Of a stretch of DNA of 64,000 nucleotides, positions 42,401 through 53,339 are shown piece after piece. The DNA comes from Sipunculus nudus. Lineage: Eukaryota > Annelida > Sipuncula > Golfingiida > Sipunculidae. The stretch lies in NCBI GenBank assembly GCA_026874595.1, contig CM049318.1:14714241-14778240 (forward strand), in the 5' to 3' direction. Both the position numbers and the translations under genes were made by a program. Position 1 is the first letter of the stretch, and each line of letters opens with the position of its first letter. A model generated the notes under the pieces. The model saw nothing but the letters and a program-made list of their open reading frames with translations, did not search any database and was not told the DNA's origin.

Positions 42401-45400
42401 CCTTTATCTTACTGAGGAAGGTCACTTGAAAAGTCTTTTATTTCTGATTGAGGAAGGTCACTTGATTAACCCTTTAACTGACTGAGGTAGGTCACTTGAT
42501 AAACCCTTTAACTGACTGAGGAAGGTCACTTGATTAACCCTTTAACTGACTGAGGTAGGTCACTTGATAAACCCTTTATCTGACTGAGGAAGGTCACTTG
42601 ATTAACCCTTTAACTGACTGAGGTAGGTCACTTGATAAACCCTTTATCTGACTGAGGAAGGTCACTTGATAAACCCTTTAACTGACCGAGGTAGGTCACT
42701 TGATAAACCCTTTATCTGACTGAGGAAGGTCACTTGAAAAGTCTTTTATTTCTGATTGAGGAAGGTCACTTGATTAACCCTTTAACTGACTGAGGTAGGT
42801 CACTTGATAAACCCTTTAACTGACTGAGGAAGGTCACTTGATAAACCCTTTATCTGACTGAGGAAGGTCACTTGATTAACCCTTTAACTGACTGAGGTAG
42901 GTCACTTGATAAACCCTTTATCTGACCGAGGTAGGTCACTTGATAAACCCTTTATCTGACTGAGGAAGGTCACTTGATTAACCCTTTAACTGACTGAGGT
43001 AGGTCACTTGATAAACCCTTTATCTGACTGAGGAAGGTCACTTGATTAACCCTTTAACTGACTGAGGTAGGTCACTTGATTAACCCATTATCTGACCGAG
43101 GTAGGTCACTTGATAAACCCTTTATCTGACTGAGGAAGGTCACTTGAAAAGTCTTTTATTTCTGATTGAGGAAGGTCACTTGATTAACCCTTTAACTGAC
43201 TGAGGTAGGTCACTTGATAAACCCTTTAACTGACTGAGGAAGGTCACTTGATAAACCCTTTATCTGACTGAGGAAGGTCACTTGATTAACCCTTTAACTG
43301 ACTGAGGTAGGTCACTTGATAAACCCTTTAACTGACTGAGGAAGGTCACTTGATAAACCCATTATCTGATTGAGGAAGGTCACTTGATAAACCCATTATC
43401 TGACTGAGGAAGGTCACTTGATAAACCCATTATCTGACTGAGGTAGGTCACTTGATAAACCCTTTATCTGACTGAGGTAGGTCACTTGATAAACCCTTTA
43501 TCTGACTGAGGTAGGTTACTTGATAAGCCCTTTATCTGACTGAGGAAGGTCACTTGATAAACCCTTTATCTGACTGAGTAAGGTCACTTGATAAACCCAT
43601 TATCTGACTGAGGAAGGTCACTTGATAAACCCATTATCTGACTGAGGAAGGTCACTTGATAAACCCATTATCTGACTGAGGTAGGTCACTTGATAAACCC
43701 TTTATCTGACTGAGGAAGGTCACTTGATAAACCCTTTAACTGACTGAGGTAGGTCACTTGATAAACCCATTATCTGATTGAGGTAGGTCACTTGATAAAC
43801 CCTTTATCTGACTGAGGTAGGTCACTTGATAAACCCTTTATCTGACTGAGGTAGGTCACTTGATAAACCCTTTATCTGACTGAGGTAGGTTACTTGGCAA
43901 ACCCATTATCTGATTGAGGTAGGTCACTTGATAAACCCTTTATCATACTGAGGTAGGTCACTTGATAAACCCTTTATCTGACTGAGGAAGGTCACTTGAT
44001 AAACCCTTTATCTGACTGAGGAAGGTCACTTGAAAAGTCTTTTATTTCTGATTGAGGTAGGTTACTTGATTAACCCTTTAACTGACTGAGGTAGGTCACT
44101 TGATAAACCCTTTATCTGACTGAGGAAGGTCACTTGATTAACCCTTTAACTGACTGAGGTAGGTCACTTGATAAACCCTTTATCTGACTGAGGAAGGTCA
44201 CTTGATAAACCCTTTATCTGACTGAGGTAGGTCACTTGATAAACCCTTTATCTGACTGAGGAAGGTCACTTGATTAACCCTTTAACTGACTGAGGTAGGT
44301 CACTTGATAAACCCTTTATCTGACTGAGGAAGGTCACTTGATAAACCCTTTAACTGACTGAGGTAGGTCACTTGATAAACCCTTTATCTGACTGAGGAAG
44401 GTCACTTGATAAACCCATTATCTGACTGAGGTAGGTCACTTGATAAACCCTTTATCTGACTGAGGAAGGTCAATTGATTAACCCTTTAACTGACTGAGGT
44501 AGGTCACTTGATAAACCCTTTATCTGACTGAGGAAGGTCACTTGATAAACCCTTTATCTGACTGAGGTAGGTCACTTGATAAACCCTTTATCTGACTGAG
44601 GAAGGTCACTTGATTAACCCTTTAACTGACTGAAGTAGGTCACTTGATAAACCCTTTATCTGACTGAGGAAGGTCACTTGATAAACCATTTATCTGACTG
44701 AGGTAGGTCACTTGATAAACCCTTTATCTGACTGAGGAAGGTCACTTGATTAACCCTTTAACTGACTGAGGTAGGTCACTTGATAAACCCTTTATCTGAC
44801 TGAGGAAGGTCACTTGATAAACCCTTTAACTGACCGAGGTAGGTCACTTGATAAACCCTTTATCTGACTGAGGAAGGTCACTTGAAAAGTCTTTTATTTC
44901 TGATTGAGGAAGGTCACTTGATTAACCCTTTAACTAACTGAGGTAGGTCACTTGATAAACCCTTTAACTGACTGAGGAAGGTCACTTGATTAACCCTTTA
45001 ACTGACTGAGGTAGGTCACTTGATAAACCCTTTATCTGACTGAGGAAGGTCACTTGATTAACCCTTTAACTGACTGAGGTAGGTCACTTGATAAACCCTT
45101 TATCTGACTGAGGAAGGTCACTTGATAAACCCTTTAACTGACCGAGGTAGGTCACTTGATAAACCCTTTATCTGACTGAGGAAGGTCACTTGAAAAGTCT
45201 TTTATTTCTGATTGAGGAAGGTCACTTGATTAACCCTTTAACTGACTGAGGTAGGTCACTTGATAAACCCTTTAACTGACTGAGGAAGGTCACTTGATAA
45301 ACCCTTTATCTGACTGAGGAAGGTCACTTGATTAACCCTTTAACTGACTGAGGTAGGTCACTTGATAAACCCTTTATCTGACCGAGGTAGGTCACTTGAT

Positions 45401-46870
45401 AAACCCTTTATCTGACTGAGGAAGGTCACTTGATTAACCCTTTAACTGACTGAGGTAGGTCACTTGATAAACCCTTTATCTGACTGAGGAAGGTCACTTG
45501 ATTAACCCTTTAACTGACTGAGGTAGGTCACTTGATTAACCCATTATCTGACCGAGGTAGGTCACTTGATAAACCCTTTATCTGACTGAGGAAGGTCACT
45601 TGAAAAGTCTTTTATTTCTGATTGAGGAAGGTCACTTGATTAACCCTTTAACTGACTGAGGTAGGTCACTTGATAAACCCTTTAACTGACTGAGGAAGGT
45701 CACTTGATAAACCCTTTATCTGACTGAGGAAGGTCACTTGATTAACCCTTTAACTGACTGAGGAAGGTCACTTGATAAACCCTTTATCTGACTGAGGTAG
45801 GTCACTTGATAAACCCTTTATCTGACTGAGGAAGGTCACTTGATTAACCCTTTAACTGACTGAAGTAGGTCACTTGATAAACCCTTTATCTGACTGAGGA
45901 AGGTCACTTGATAAACCCTTTATCTGACTGAGGTAGGTCACTTGATAAACCCTTTATCTGACTGAGGAAGGTCACTTGATTAACCCTTTAACTGACTGAG
46001 GTAGGTCACTTGATAAACCCTTTATCTGACTGAGGAAGGTCACTTGATAAACCCTTTAACTGACCGAGGTAGGTCACTTGATAAACCCTTTATCTTACTG
46101 AGGAAGGTCACTTGAAAAGTCTTTTATTTCTGATTGAGGAAGGTCACTTGATTAACCCTTTAACTGACTGAGGTAGGTCACTTGATAAACCCTTTAACTG
46201 ACTGAGGAAGGTCACTTGATTAACCCTTTAACTGACTGAGGTAGGTCACTTGATAAACCCTTTATCTGACTGAGGAAGGTCACTTGATTAACCCTTTAAC
46301 TGACTGAGGTAGGTCACTTGATAAACCCTTTATCTGACTGAGGAAGGTCACTTGATAAACCCTTTAACTGACCGAGGTAGGTCACTTGATAAACCCTTTA
46401 TCTGACTGAGGAAGGTCACTTGAAAAGTCTTTTATTTCTGATTGAGGAAGGTCACTTGATTAACCCTTTAACTGACTGAGGTAGGTCACTTGATAAACCC
46501 TTTAACTGACTGAGGAAGGTCACTTGATAAACCCTTTATCTGACTGAGGAAGGTCACTTGATTAACCCTTTAACTGACTGAGGTAGGTCACTTGATAAAC
46601 CCTTTATCTGACCGAGGTAGGTCACTTGATAAACCCTTTATCTGACTGAGGAAGGTCACTTGATTAACCCTTTAACTGACTGAGGTAGGTCACTTGATAA
46701 ACCCTTTATCTGACTGAGGAAGGTCACTTGATTAACCCTTTAACTGACTGAGGTAGGTCACTTGATTAACCCATTATCTGACCGAGGTAGGTCACTTGAT
46801 AAACCCTTTATCTGACTGAGGAAGGTCACTTGAAAAGTCTTTTATTTCTGATTGAGGAAGGTCACTTGAT
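39460..46870 (+). repeat. 3,686-bp higher-order repeat, two copies
   Basis: The 36-bp variants at 41198, 41506, 41916, 42428, 42736 and 43146 pair with 44884, 45192, 45602, 46114, 46422 and 46832 at an offset of 3,686 bp, which is 108 monomers with seven 36-mers. Markers further left (40210 to 44032) are 3,822 bp apart. The extra 136 bp is a private four-monomer duplication in the left copy at about 40,591 to 40,862, marked by the rare GTCAATTGATT variant occurring twice. Outer limits are approximate. Confidence 0.85.
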
Positions 46871-49339
46871 TAACCCTTTAACTGACTGAGGTAGGTCACT
46901 TGATAAACCCTTTAACTGACTGAGGAAGGTCACTTGATAAACCCTTTATCTGACTGAGGAAGGTCACTTGATTAACCCTTTAACTGACTGAGGTAGGTCA
47001 CTTGATAAACCCTTTAACTGACTGAGGAAGGTCACTTGATAAACCCATTATCTGATTGAGGAAGGTCACTTGATAAACCCATTATCTGACTGAGGAAGGT
47101 CACTTGATAAACCCATTATCTGACTGAGGTAGGTCACTTGATAAACCCTTTATCTGACTGAGGTAGGTCACTTGATAAACCCTTTATCTGACTGAGGTAG
47201 GTTACTTGATAAGCCCTTTATCTGACTGAGGAAGGTCACTTGATAAACCCTTTATCTGACTGAGTAAGGTCACTTGATAAACCCATTATCTGACTGAGGA
47301 AGGTCACTTGATAAACCCATTATCTGACTGAGGAAGGTCACTTGATAAACCCATTATCTGACTGAGGTAGGTCACTTGATAAACCCTTTATCTGACTGAG
47401 GAAGGTCACTTGATAAACCCTTTAACTGACTGAGGTAGGTCACTTGATAAACCCATTATCTGACTGAGGTAGGTCACTTGATAAACCCTTTATCTGACTG
47501 AGGAAGGTCACTTGATAAACCCTTTATCTGACTGAGGTAGGTCACTTGATAAACCCTTTATCTGACTGAGGAAGGTCACTTGATAAACCCATTATCTGAC
47601 TGAGGAAGGTCACTTGATAAACCCATTATCTGACTGAGGAAGGTCACTTGATAAACCCATTATCTGACTGAGGTAGGTCACTTGATAAACCCTTTATCTG
47701 ACTGAGGAAGGTCACTTGATAAACCCTTTAACTGACTGAGGAAGGTCACTTGATAAACCCTTTAACTGACTGAGGAAGGTCACTTGATAAACCCATTATC
47801 TGACTGAGGTAGGTCACTTGATAAACCCTTTATCTGACTGAGGAAGGTCACTTGATTAACCCTTTAACTGACTGAGGAAGGTCACTTGATAAACCCTTTA
47901 ACTGACTGAGATAGGTCACTTGATAAACCCATTATCTGACCGAGGTAGGTCACTTGATAAACCCTTTATCTGACTGAGGAAGGTCACTTGATAAACCCTT
48001 TAACTGACTGAGGTAGGTCACTTGATAAACCCATTATCTGACTGAGGAAGGTCACTTGATAAACCCTTTATCTGACTGAGGAAGGTCACTTGATAAGCCC
48101 TTTATCTGACTGAGGAAGGTCACTTGATAAACCCTTTATCTGACTGAGGAAGGTCACTTGATAAACCCATTATCTGACTGAGGAAGGTCACTTGATAAAC
48201 CCATTATCTGACTGAGGAAGGTCACTTGATAAACCCATTATCTGACTGAGGTAGGTCACTTGATAAACCCATTATCTGACTGAGGTAGGTCACTTGATAA
48301 ACCCTTTATCTGACTGAGGAAGGTCACTTGATAAACCCTTTAACTGACTGAGGTAGGTCACTTGATAGACCCTTTATCTGACTGAGGAAGGTCACTTGAT
48401 AAACCCTTTATCTGACTGAGGAAGGTCACTTGATAAACCCATTATCTGACTGAGGAAGGTCACTTGATAAACCCTTTATCTGACTGAGATAGCTCACTTG
48501 ATAAACCCATTATCTGACCGAGGTAGGTCACTTGATAAACCCATTATCTGACCGAGGTAGGTCACTTGATAAACCCTTTATCTGACCGAGGTAGGTCACT
48601 TGATAAACCCTTTATCTGACTGAGGAAGGTCACTTGATAAACCCTTTATCTGACTGAGGTAGGTCACTTGATAAACCCTTTATCTGACTGAGGAAGGTCA
48701 CTTGATAAGCCCTTTATCTGACTGAGGAAGGTCACTTGATAAACCCTTTATCTGACTGAGGAAGGTCACTTGATAAACCCATTATCTGACTGAGGAAGGT
48801 CACTTGATAAACCCTTTATCTGACTGAGGAAGGTCACTTGATAAACCCATTATCTGACTGAGGAAGGTCACTTGATAAACCCTTTATCTGACTGAGGTAG
48901 GTTACTTGATAAGCCCTTTATCTGACTGAGGAAGGTCACTTGATAAGCCCTTTATCTGACTGAGGAAGGTCACTTGATAAACCCTTTATCTGACTGAGGA
49001 AGGTCACTTGATAAACCCATTATCTGACTGAGGAAGGTCACTTGATAAACCCTTTATCTGACTGAGATAGGTCACTTGATAAACCCATTATCTGACCGAG
49101 GTAGGTCACTTGATAAACCCATTATCTGACCGAGGTAGGTCACTTGATAAACCCTTTATCTGACCGAGGTAGGTCACTTGATAAACCCTTTAGCTGACTG
49201 AGGTAGGTCACTTGATAAACCCTTTATCTGACTGAGGAAGGTCACTTGATAAACCCTTTATCTGACTGAGGTAGGTCACTTGATAAACCCTTTAACTGTC
49301 TGAGGTAGGTCACTTGATAAGCCCTTTATCTGACTGAGG

Positions 49340-49640
49340 TAGGTCACTTGAAAAGTCTTTTATTTCTGATTGAGGTAGGTCACTTGATAAACCCTTTATC
49401 TGATTGAGGTAGGTTACTTGATAAACCCTTTCTTTTTCTGAATTAGTTGACTTGATAAGCCCTTTCTCTGACTTAGTTAGGTCACTTAATTGATAAGTCT
49501 TTTTTTCTGTGATTGAGGTAGGTCACTTGATAAGCGCTTTCTCTGACTAAGATCGATCACTTAATAAACCTTTCTCTGACTAAGGTAGATCACTTGATAA
49601 GCCCTTTTTCTGACTAAGATAGGTCAGAATCCTAGGTCAT
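49340..49640 (+). repeat. Decayed right edge of the satellite
   Basis: The last regular monomers and a 36-bp variant at 49350 are followed by increasingly altered units. Examples are CCCTTTCTTTTTCTGAATTAG, an inserted CACTTAATTGATAAG, and CTCTGACTAAGATCGATCAC. After the last recognisable GATAGGTCAGAAT at about 49,628 the sequence becomes unique. High divergence at the border with homogenised units inside is the usual outcome of unequal crossing-over. Confidence 0.9.
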
Positions 49641-50834
49641 CTGCACACCCTGACTCGATGCGTATATACAAATGAGCTATACAACTGTTAAACAGGTTTT
49701 AATGAAACAAATAAAAATCACTTGCCCAATCCAACTAAATGCACAATCAGCAAAACCGTGAAGAACATTGAGGGCTTCATCTTCAGTCCGTTTAACAAGT
49801 AACAGTCGTTTGACTTGTTACACAGTCGCAGATGTTCAACGATGACGTCAGTATCCTGTAATCCGAGGATAAACTACCAACAATTCTAATCATGTAGAGC
49901 TAATCGCATCTGCCACAATTCTCTAAAATCTGACGATTTTCACAAATGTTCCGCCGTACCACCTTCACACATAAACTAGCTTTCCATATGCGTTTTGGCT
50001 GCTCGTATTGAATGATGCTTCTCATCGCACTTCATGCCCGGGCGTTTTCTACACTGCCGGTGTTTCTCTGACGTTTGTTTTGGCACAGTTCCTGTGTAGT
50101 GCTGCCTCTGGGAAACCCAAATACTTGGCTTCCCGCGGACTATGATTAATACAAACATACGATATCAGAGTGGAACCCAATAATATTATATAATTATGTT
50201 TGCATGTACATGTATAATAATGTAATAACATTTTATTTACATTTATCATTTTTCTCTATCTTAACAATCTGAAAGGGGCCTATTACGATATCTGGCGTCT
50301 ATTATTAAAATACATCCCTCGAACCTTTTATAAAAATAACATGAAAACGTCACAAACAAGACATGCTGGGACCATATTACACCATTGTTTCAGTCCGCAT
50401 CCGTATAGAGTCCTGGAACAGGAATACAAAGAAAATTTGGTTCACTGAATGGTTATTATTACATCTCTCCGCTTATGTATCTGTCCCTGTTCTTATATCT
50501 GGCAAGTTAAGATAATTTATAATTAACAGATTATAATTAATAGATTTATGAGATCTTAACAACACACTTATGAATATAGAAAAAATATAAACAGCATGTT
50601 TTTTATGTGGACATAGATATTAGAGCAGCCATTCTGTTATTTCACAAGAAATTTAAATTATAACATCAGCAAAAACAGGTATAAATGAATATTCCCTGCC
50701 TAATCTGCCTAAAGTCTTTCATAACTGATAGTTATTGATAACGAAGCGGGGAATAACTTAGTATAAACTATACCTGAACGTGAGGCGAAATCATCAGGTC
50801 AGAACCAGTAAATAAACTTGTTAATTATAAAGTT
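49641..50834. other. AT-rich non-coding flank
   Basis: Non-repetitive, AT-rich sequence with no convincing exon, RNA gene or transposon. Short open frames on the minus strand around 49,976 to 50,249 have no recognisable protein features and overlap one another. Nothing further can be supported here. Confidence 0.6.
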
Positions 50835-51066
50835 AAAATATTGTGATCCACGGTATCAAAGGCCTTCTGCAGATCTATCAATACCATGCCAGTGTAAATA
50901 CCACTATCCATATTTAGTGGAAATAAACTAGGCCAAAATCCTGATACTGATAGAAAACAATTTTGGTTCAAAGATATGAATACAATTGGTCATATGCTTC
51001 TCTTTCTAAAATTGTTGGATATGACTGTTAAGATTGAAACAGGTCTGTAATTTCCTTCATAATTTC
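50835..51066 (-). pseudogene. LINE reverse transcriptase fragment
   Basis: The minus strand encodes a short decayed reverse transcriptase piece. Near the 51,066 end it reads NYEGNYRPVSILTVISN, the conserved N-terminal finger motif of non-LTR retrotransposon RTs. Near the other end it reads GMVLIDLQKAFDTVDHNI, the motif-A block holding the first catalytic Asp. Between them a stop codon and missing sequence break the frame, and the match stops soon after motif A at about 50,835. Endonuclease, motifs B and C and the 3' end are absent, so this is a dead remnant. The clade cannot be fixed, but FIDLxKAFDTVDH is common in LINEs of marine invertebrates. It lies opposite in strand to the LINE at 59,100 and differs in sequence, so it is a separate old insertion. 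Confidence 0.75.
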
Positions 51067-51350
51067 TAACTACGATCATCTAACACCTACAAGTATCTCG
51101 ATCAGGTACATCTAACTACGGCCAAGAACATCTTACTAAGACCAGGTACATCTAACTACGACCAGGTTCACCTAACTACGGCCAGGTACATCTGACTGCG
51201 ACCAGGTACATTTAACTACGGCCAGGTATATTTGACTAGGACCAAATCCATCTGATGACTAACACATTCATCTAACTACCATATGGTTCATCTGAGTACT
51301 ATATTGTTAATTTAACTACCATATCGTTCATCTGAGTCCGGCCTGGGCTT
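51066..51350 (+). repeat. 20-bp minisatellite, degenerate
   Basis: Tandem units near CATCTAACTACGGCCAGGTA repeat with a 20-bp period between about 51,100 and 51,240. After that, more altered units (CATATGGTTCATCTGAGTAC and similar) run to about 51,350. Roughly 13 units are visible. It begins right where the minus-strand RT fragment stops. Confidence 0.8.
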
Positions 51351-51730
51351 TATCTGCCCTATCCCTTGCCGTACCTACAATAACCGCCATGGTTTTTTTT
51401 CCAGATAAACCTCAAACACGCACAGCCACGCTCACACACAGTGGTCAAGCACTTAACATATTGGCCGTTACAGCGTGGTAGTGTTATTACAGAGCTGGTC
51501 ACCATGCAGGGTGTCACTTCATGTATGACGACAAGAGGAGAACTCAGATGATGCCACAACCAATGGTTGTATTGTTCCAAATGTTACACTTAACTTCACC
51601 TCGGTTATTGTTGATTTGCATTTAATCTGTTTTGGTTCTTTTAAATACACCTCAAGGTAGCATTAGTGTAAGTCAACAAAGAATGGTATCACAACTGTCT
51701 GCAAGTCGGAGGCGGATTATTGGAGGGTTG

Positions 51731-51757
51731 GTGTGTGTGTGTGTGGGGGGGGGGGGG
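51731..51757 (+). repeat. (GT)n followed by a G13 tract
   Basis: A short GT microsatellite runs directly into 13 G residues. Such G runs can form quadruplex-like structures and are prone to length error in assemblies. Confidence 0.85.
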
Positions 51758-51913
51758 AGAGGGCATTTTGAACAAAATGGGGATATTGAAAGAAAATAAG
51801 TCGTCCTTAAAACCGAAAAGTACGACTTTTAGGTTTGTCTTCGCTATATTTGGAGGCTTTAATTATATTTAAAATCTACTATCATTCCATGCACACTTGA
51901 TCAACTGGGCGAG

Positions 51914-51927
51914 CCCCCCCCCCCCCC
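51914..51927 (+). repeat. C14 tract
   Basis: A homopolymer of about 14 C residues, one of four long G/C homopolymers in the right flank (also near 51,745, 53,826 and 58,986). Confidence 0.85.
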
Positions 51928-52129
51928 TTTCTTAAGTCCCCTAACCACCCAAGACAGTGATAACCGAGTTAAAATATAAAACCTTTTAAAAGAGCGGATG
52001 CCCGCACTGAAGTTATGTCGACCAAACAAGGCACCTGATTTCCCTAGCATTGAATATGTTAAACGCAACTCTGATAACACATTGTGCGCACAAGCGTTAT
52101 ATGCTCTGTACATAAGCATTCCGTGATCT

Positions 52130-52461
52130 GCAAGACGTGGCCAGGTAGGTCTAAGATGTGTACTTTTGTTGAGTCCCATTGTAAAATGTGTACTTGTTAA
52201 GCCCCGTAGGTAATACATGTACTTGCCAAGTCCCGTAGGTAAAATAGGGACTTGCTAAGTCCCTAGGTAAAATATGTACTTGCTAAGCCCCGTAGGTAAT
52301 ATATGTACTTGCTAAGTCCCGTAAGAAAATTATGTACTTGCTAAGTCCCCTAGGTAAAATGTGTACTTGTTAAGTCCCGTAGGAACAAATTGGACTTGTT
52401 CAGTTCCGTAGGTATAATATGTAATTGCTAAGTCCTGTAGGTAAAATTTTTACTTGTTCAG
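52130..52461 (+). repeat. 30-bp minisatellite related in motif to the main satellite
   Basis: About 11 units with a period of 30 to 31 bp follow the pattern GTAGGTAAAATATGTACTTGCTAAGTCCC. Each carries TAGGT, then ACTTG, then TAAG followed by CCC after a short gap, in the same order as the 34-bp satellite (TAGGTCACTTGATAAACCC). The array lies about 2.5 kb beyond the satellite edge and its units differ much more from each other. Shared ancestry is an inference from this motif order. Confidence 0.75.
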
Positions 52462-52764
52462 CGCGCCGGCACAGTCCCTCAAACGAATCTAATCCAATCC
52501 CTTCAACATATGATTATGTCGTAACAGTCGTATACAGTGTCCGTATGCATTAAAGACAGTTTTACCCATCTGACGCCTTGCGTCTTGTGACCACCCTGTC
52601 TGTCCAGTGTCCAGGAGGGTATGTTTATATATAAAATATTGAAGCAAACTTCATTACTTCGTCTTACATACAAACGTTATTGTCAACCCTGACTCGAAAT
52701 AAAACGGATGCTAATGGTACAGATTCTAAACTGGTGAGAATAACCTCACAAACATTGTGCGTCA

Positions 52765-52840
52765 GCCCCTGTTATCTCAGTGGTAGAGCAGACGACCGGC
52801 GATCGGAGGATCATGGGTTCGATTCCCACATGGGGTGGCA
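52765..52840 (+). repeat. tRNA-derived SINE head 1
   Basis: A tRNA-like unit has an A-box-like TATCTCAGTGGTAGAGCA and a perfect B box, GGTTCGATTCC. The ends GCCCC and GGGGT can pair as a partial acceptor stem. The anticodon stem pairs poorly, and the expected T before the anticodon is missing, so it is not a working tRNA gene. The form is typical of tRNA-derived SINE heads in invertebrates. Confidence 0.65.
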
Positions 52841-52845
52841 AAAGT

Positions 52846-53150
52846 GGGGCCTGGACAGCTGAGCGGTAAAACGCTCGGCCTTCTCCACAAGCGACCTAGG
52901 TTCCATCCCAGGTGCGGTCATGAGAGTAGGTTGTAGTGGCCCGTCCACGGTCGTTGGTTCTCTCCGGGTTCTCCGTGTTCCTCCACCTCTCACTACGATC
53001 TTCAAATCTATCAGTATCTTCCATTTTCGCCTTAAATATATAACTGTATAACGATTCAATCTGTCAAACTTTGTCGTTTCTGAGGGATGCAGTGCGGGGA
53101 GACCTGTGACAGGCTCGAGCGCCGACTTCACTTTCAGTCAGTCAGTTACG
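52846..53150 (+). mobile_element. tRNA-derived SINE 2
   Basis: A second tRNA-like head starts right after the first, with CAGCTGAGCGGTAAAACGCT as its A-box region and GGTTCCATCCCAGG as a one-base-altered B box. It is followed by a non-tRNA body that includes TTCTCTCCGGGTTCTCC and CCTCCACC, a block often seen in SINEs of molluscs and other invertebrates. The 3' limit is not sharp, and no poly-A tail or target-site duplication was recognised. Family assignment needs a repeat library. Confidence 0.6.
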
Positions 53151-53339
53151 CTGCCGTACACAAGCAGTGAGGCTATCTTTCCCACTCAGTGGAAATCCAC
53201 ACGAATCACACCCATGTACTAAGGTCGACAACCCAAAAGATGTAAATAGCTATCTGTCTATATCTGCTCTTCTTCATATCGTATGCATATTCCAAAAGGT
53301 TCACCATGGTCAAATATTACACCACTTAAGTGTGACACC

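Larger units (their letters stand above)
1..49640 (+). repeat. 34-bp satellite DNA array with higher-order structure
   Basis: One continuous head-to-tail array fills the left three quarters of the window and continues past its left edge. The commonest monomer can be given as two 17-base halves: first GATAAACCCTTTATCTG, then ACTGAGGTAGGTCACTT. The 34-bp period is seen directly, for example AAACCC at 5 and again at 39. Variation is concentrated at a few positions: GATAAA, GGCAAA or GATTAA; CCCTTT or CCCATT; ATCTG or AACTG; GACTG, GATTG or GACCG; and GGTAGG, GGAAGG or GGTTGG. Allowing for about 67 monomers of 36 bp and 16 of 33 bp, there are about 1,450 copies. All copies seen have the same orientation, with no inserted gene or transposon. 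Because 34 is not a multiple of 3 and the unit contains TGA and TAA, no long reading frame survives. GC is about 41%. Such arrays are usually centromeric, pericentromeric, subtelomeric or interstitial heterochromatin; which applies here cannot be told. Confidence 0.98.

Noticed and set aside
1-49640. CRISPR array
   Set aside because: Units are contiguous with no unique spacers, in a genome with introns and LINEs; it is satellite DNA.
1-49640. Degenerate telomere repeat because of AACCCT in each unit
   Set aside because: Only a single hexamer occurs per 34 bp and never in tandem; the similarity is too short.
1-49640. Repeat-encoded protein
   Set aside because: The 34-bp period rotates the frame and the unit contains TGA and TAA, so all frames close quickly.
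51901-52218. Minus-strand open frame of 105 codons
   Set aside because: Runs through the poly-C tract and into the 30-bp minisatellite; no family resemblance.
52765-52840. Working tRNA gene
   Set aside because: The B box is perfect but the anticodon arm pairs poorly, T33 is absent and the acceptor stem has mismatches.
52811-53131. Minus-strand open frame of 106 codons
   Set aside because: Lies across the SINE and is a by-product of its sequence.
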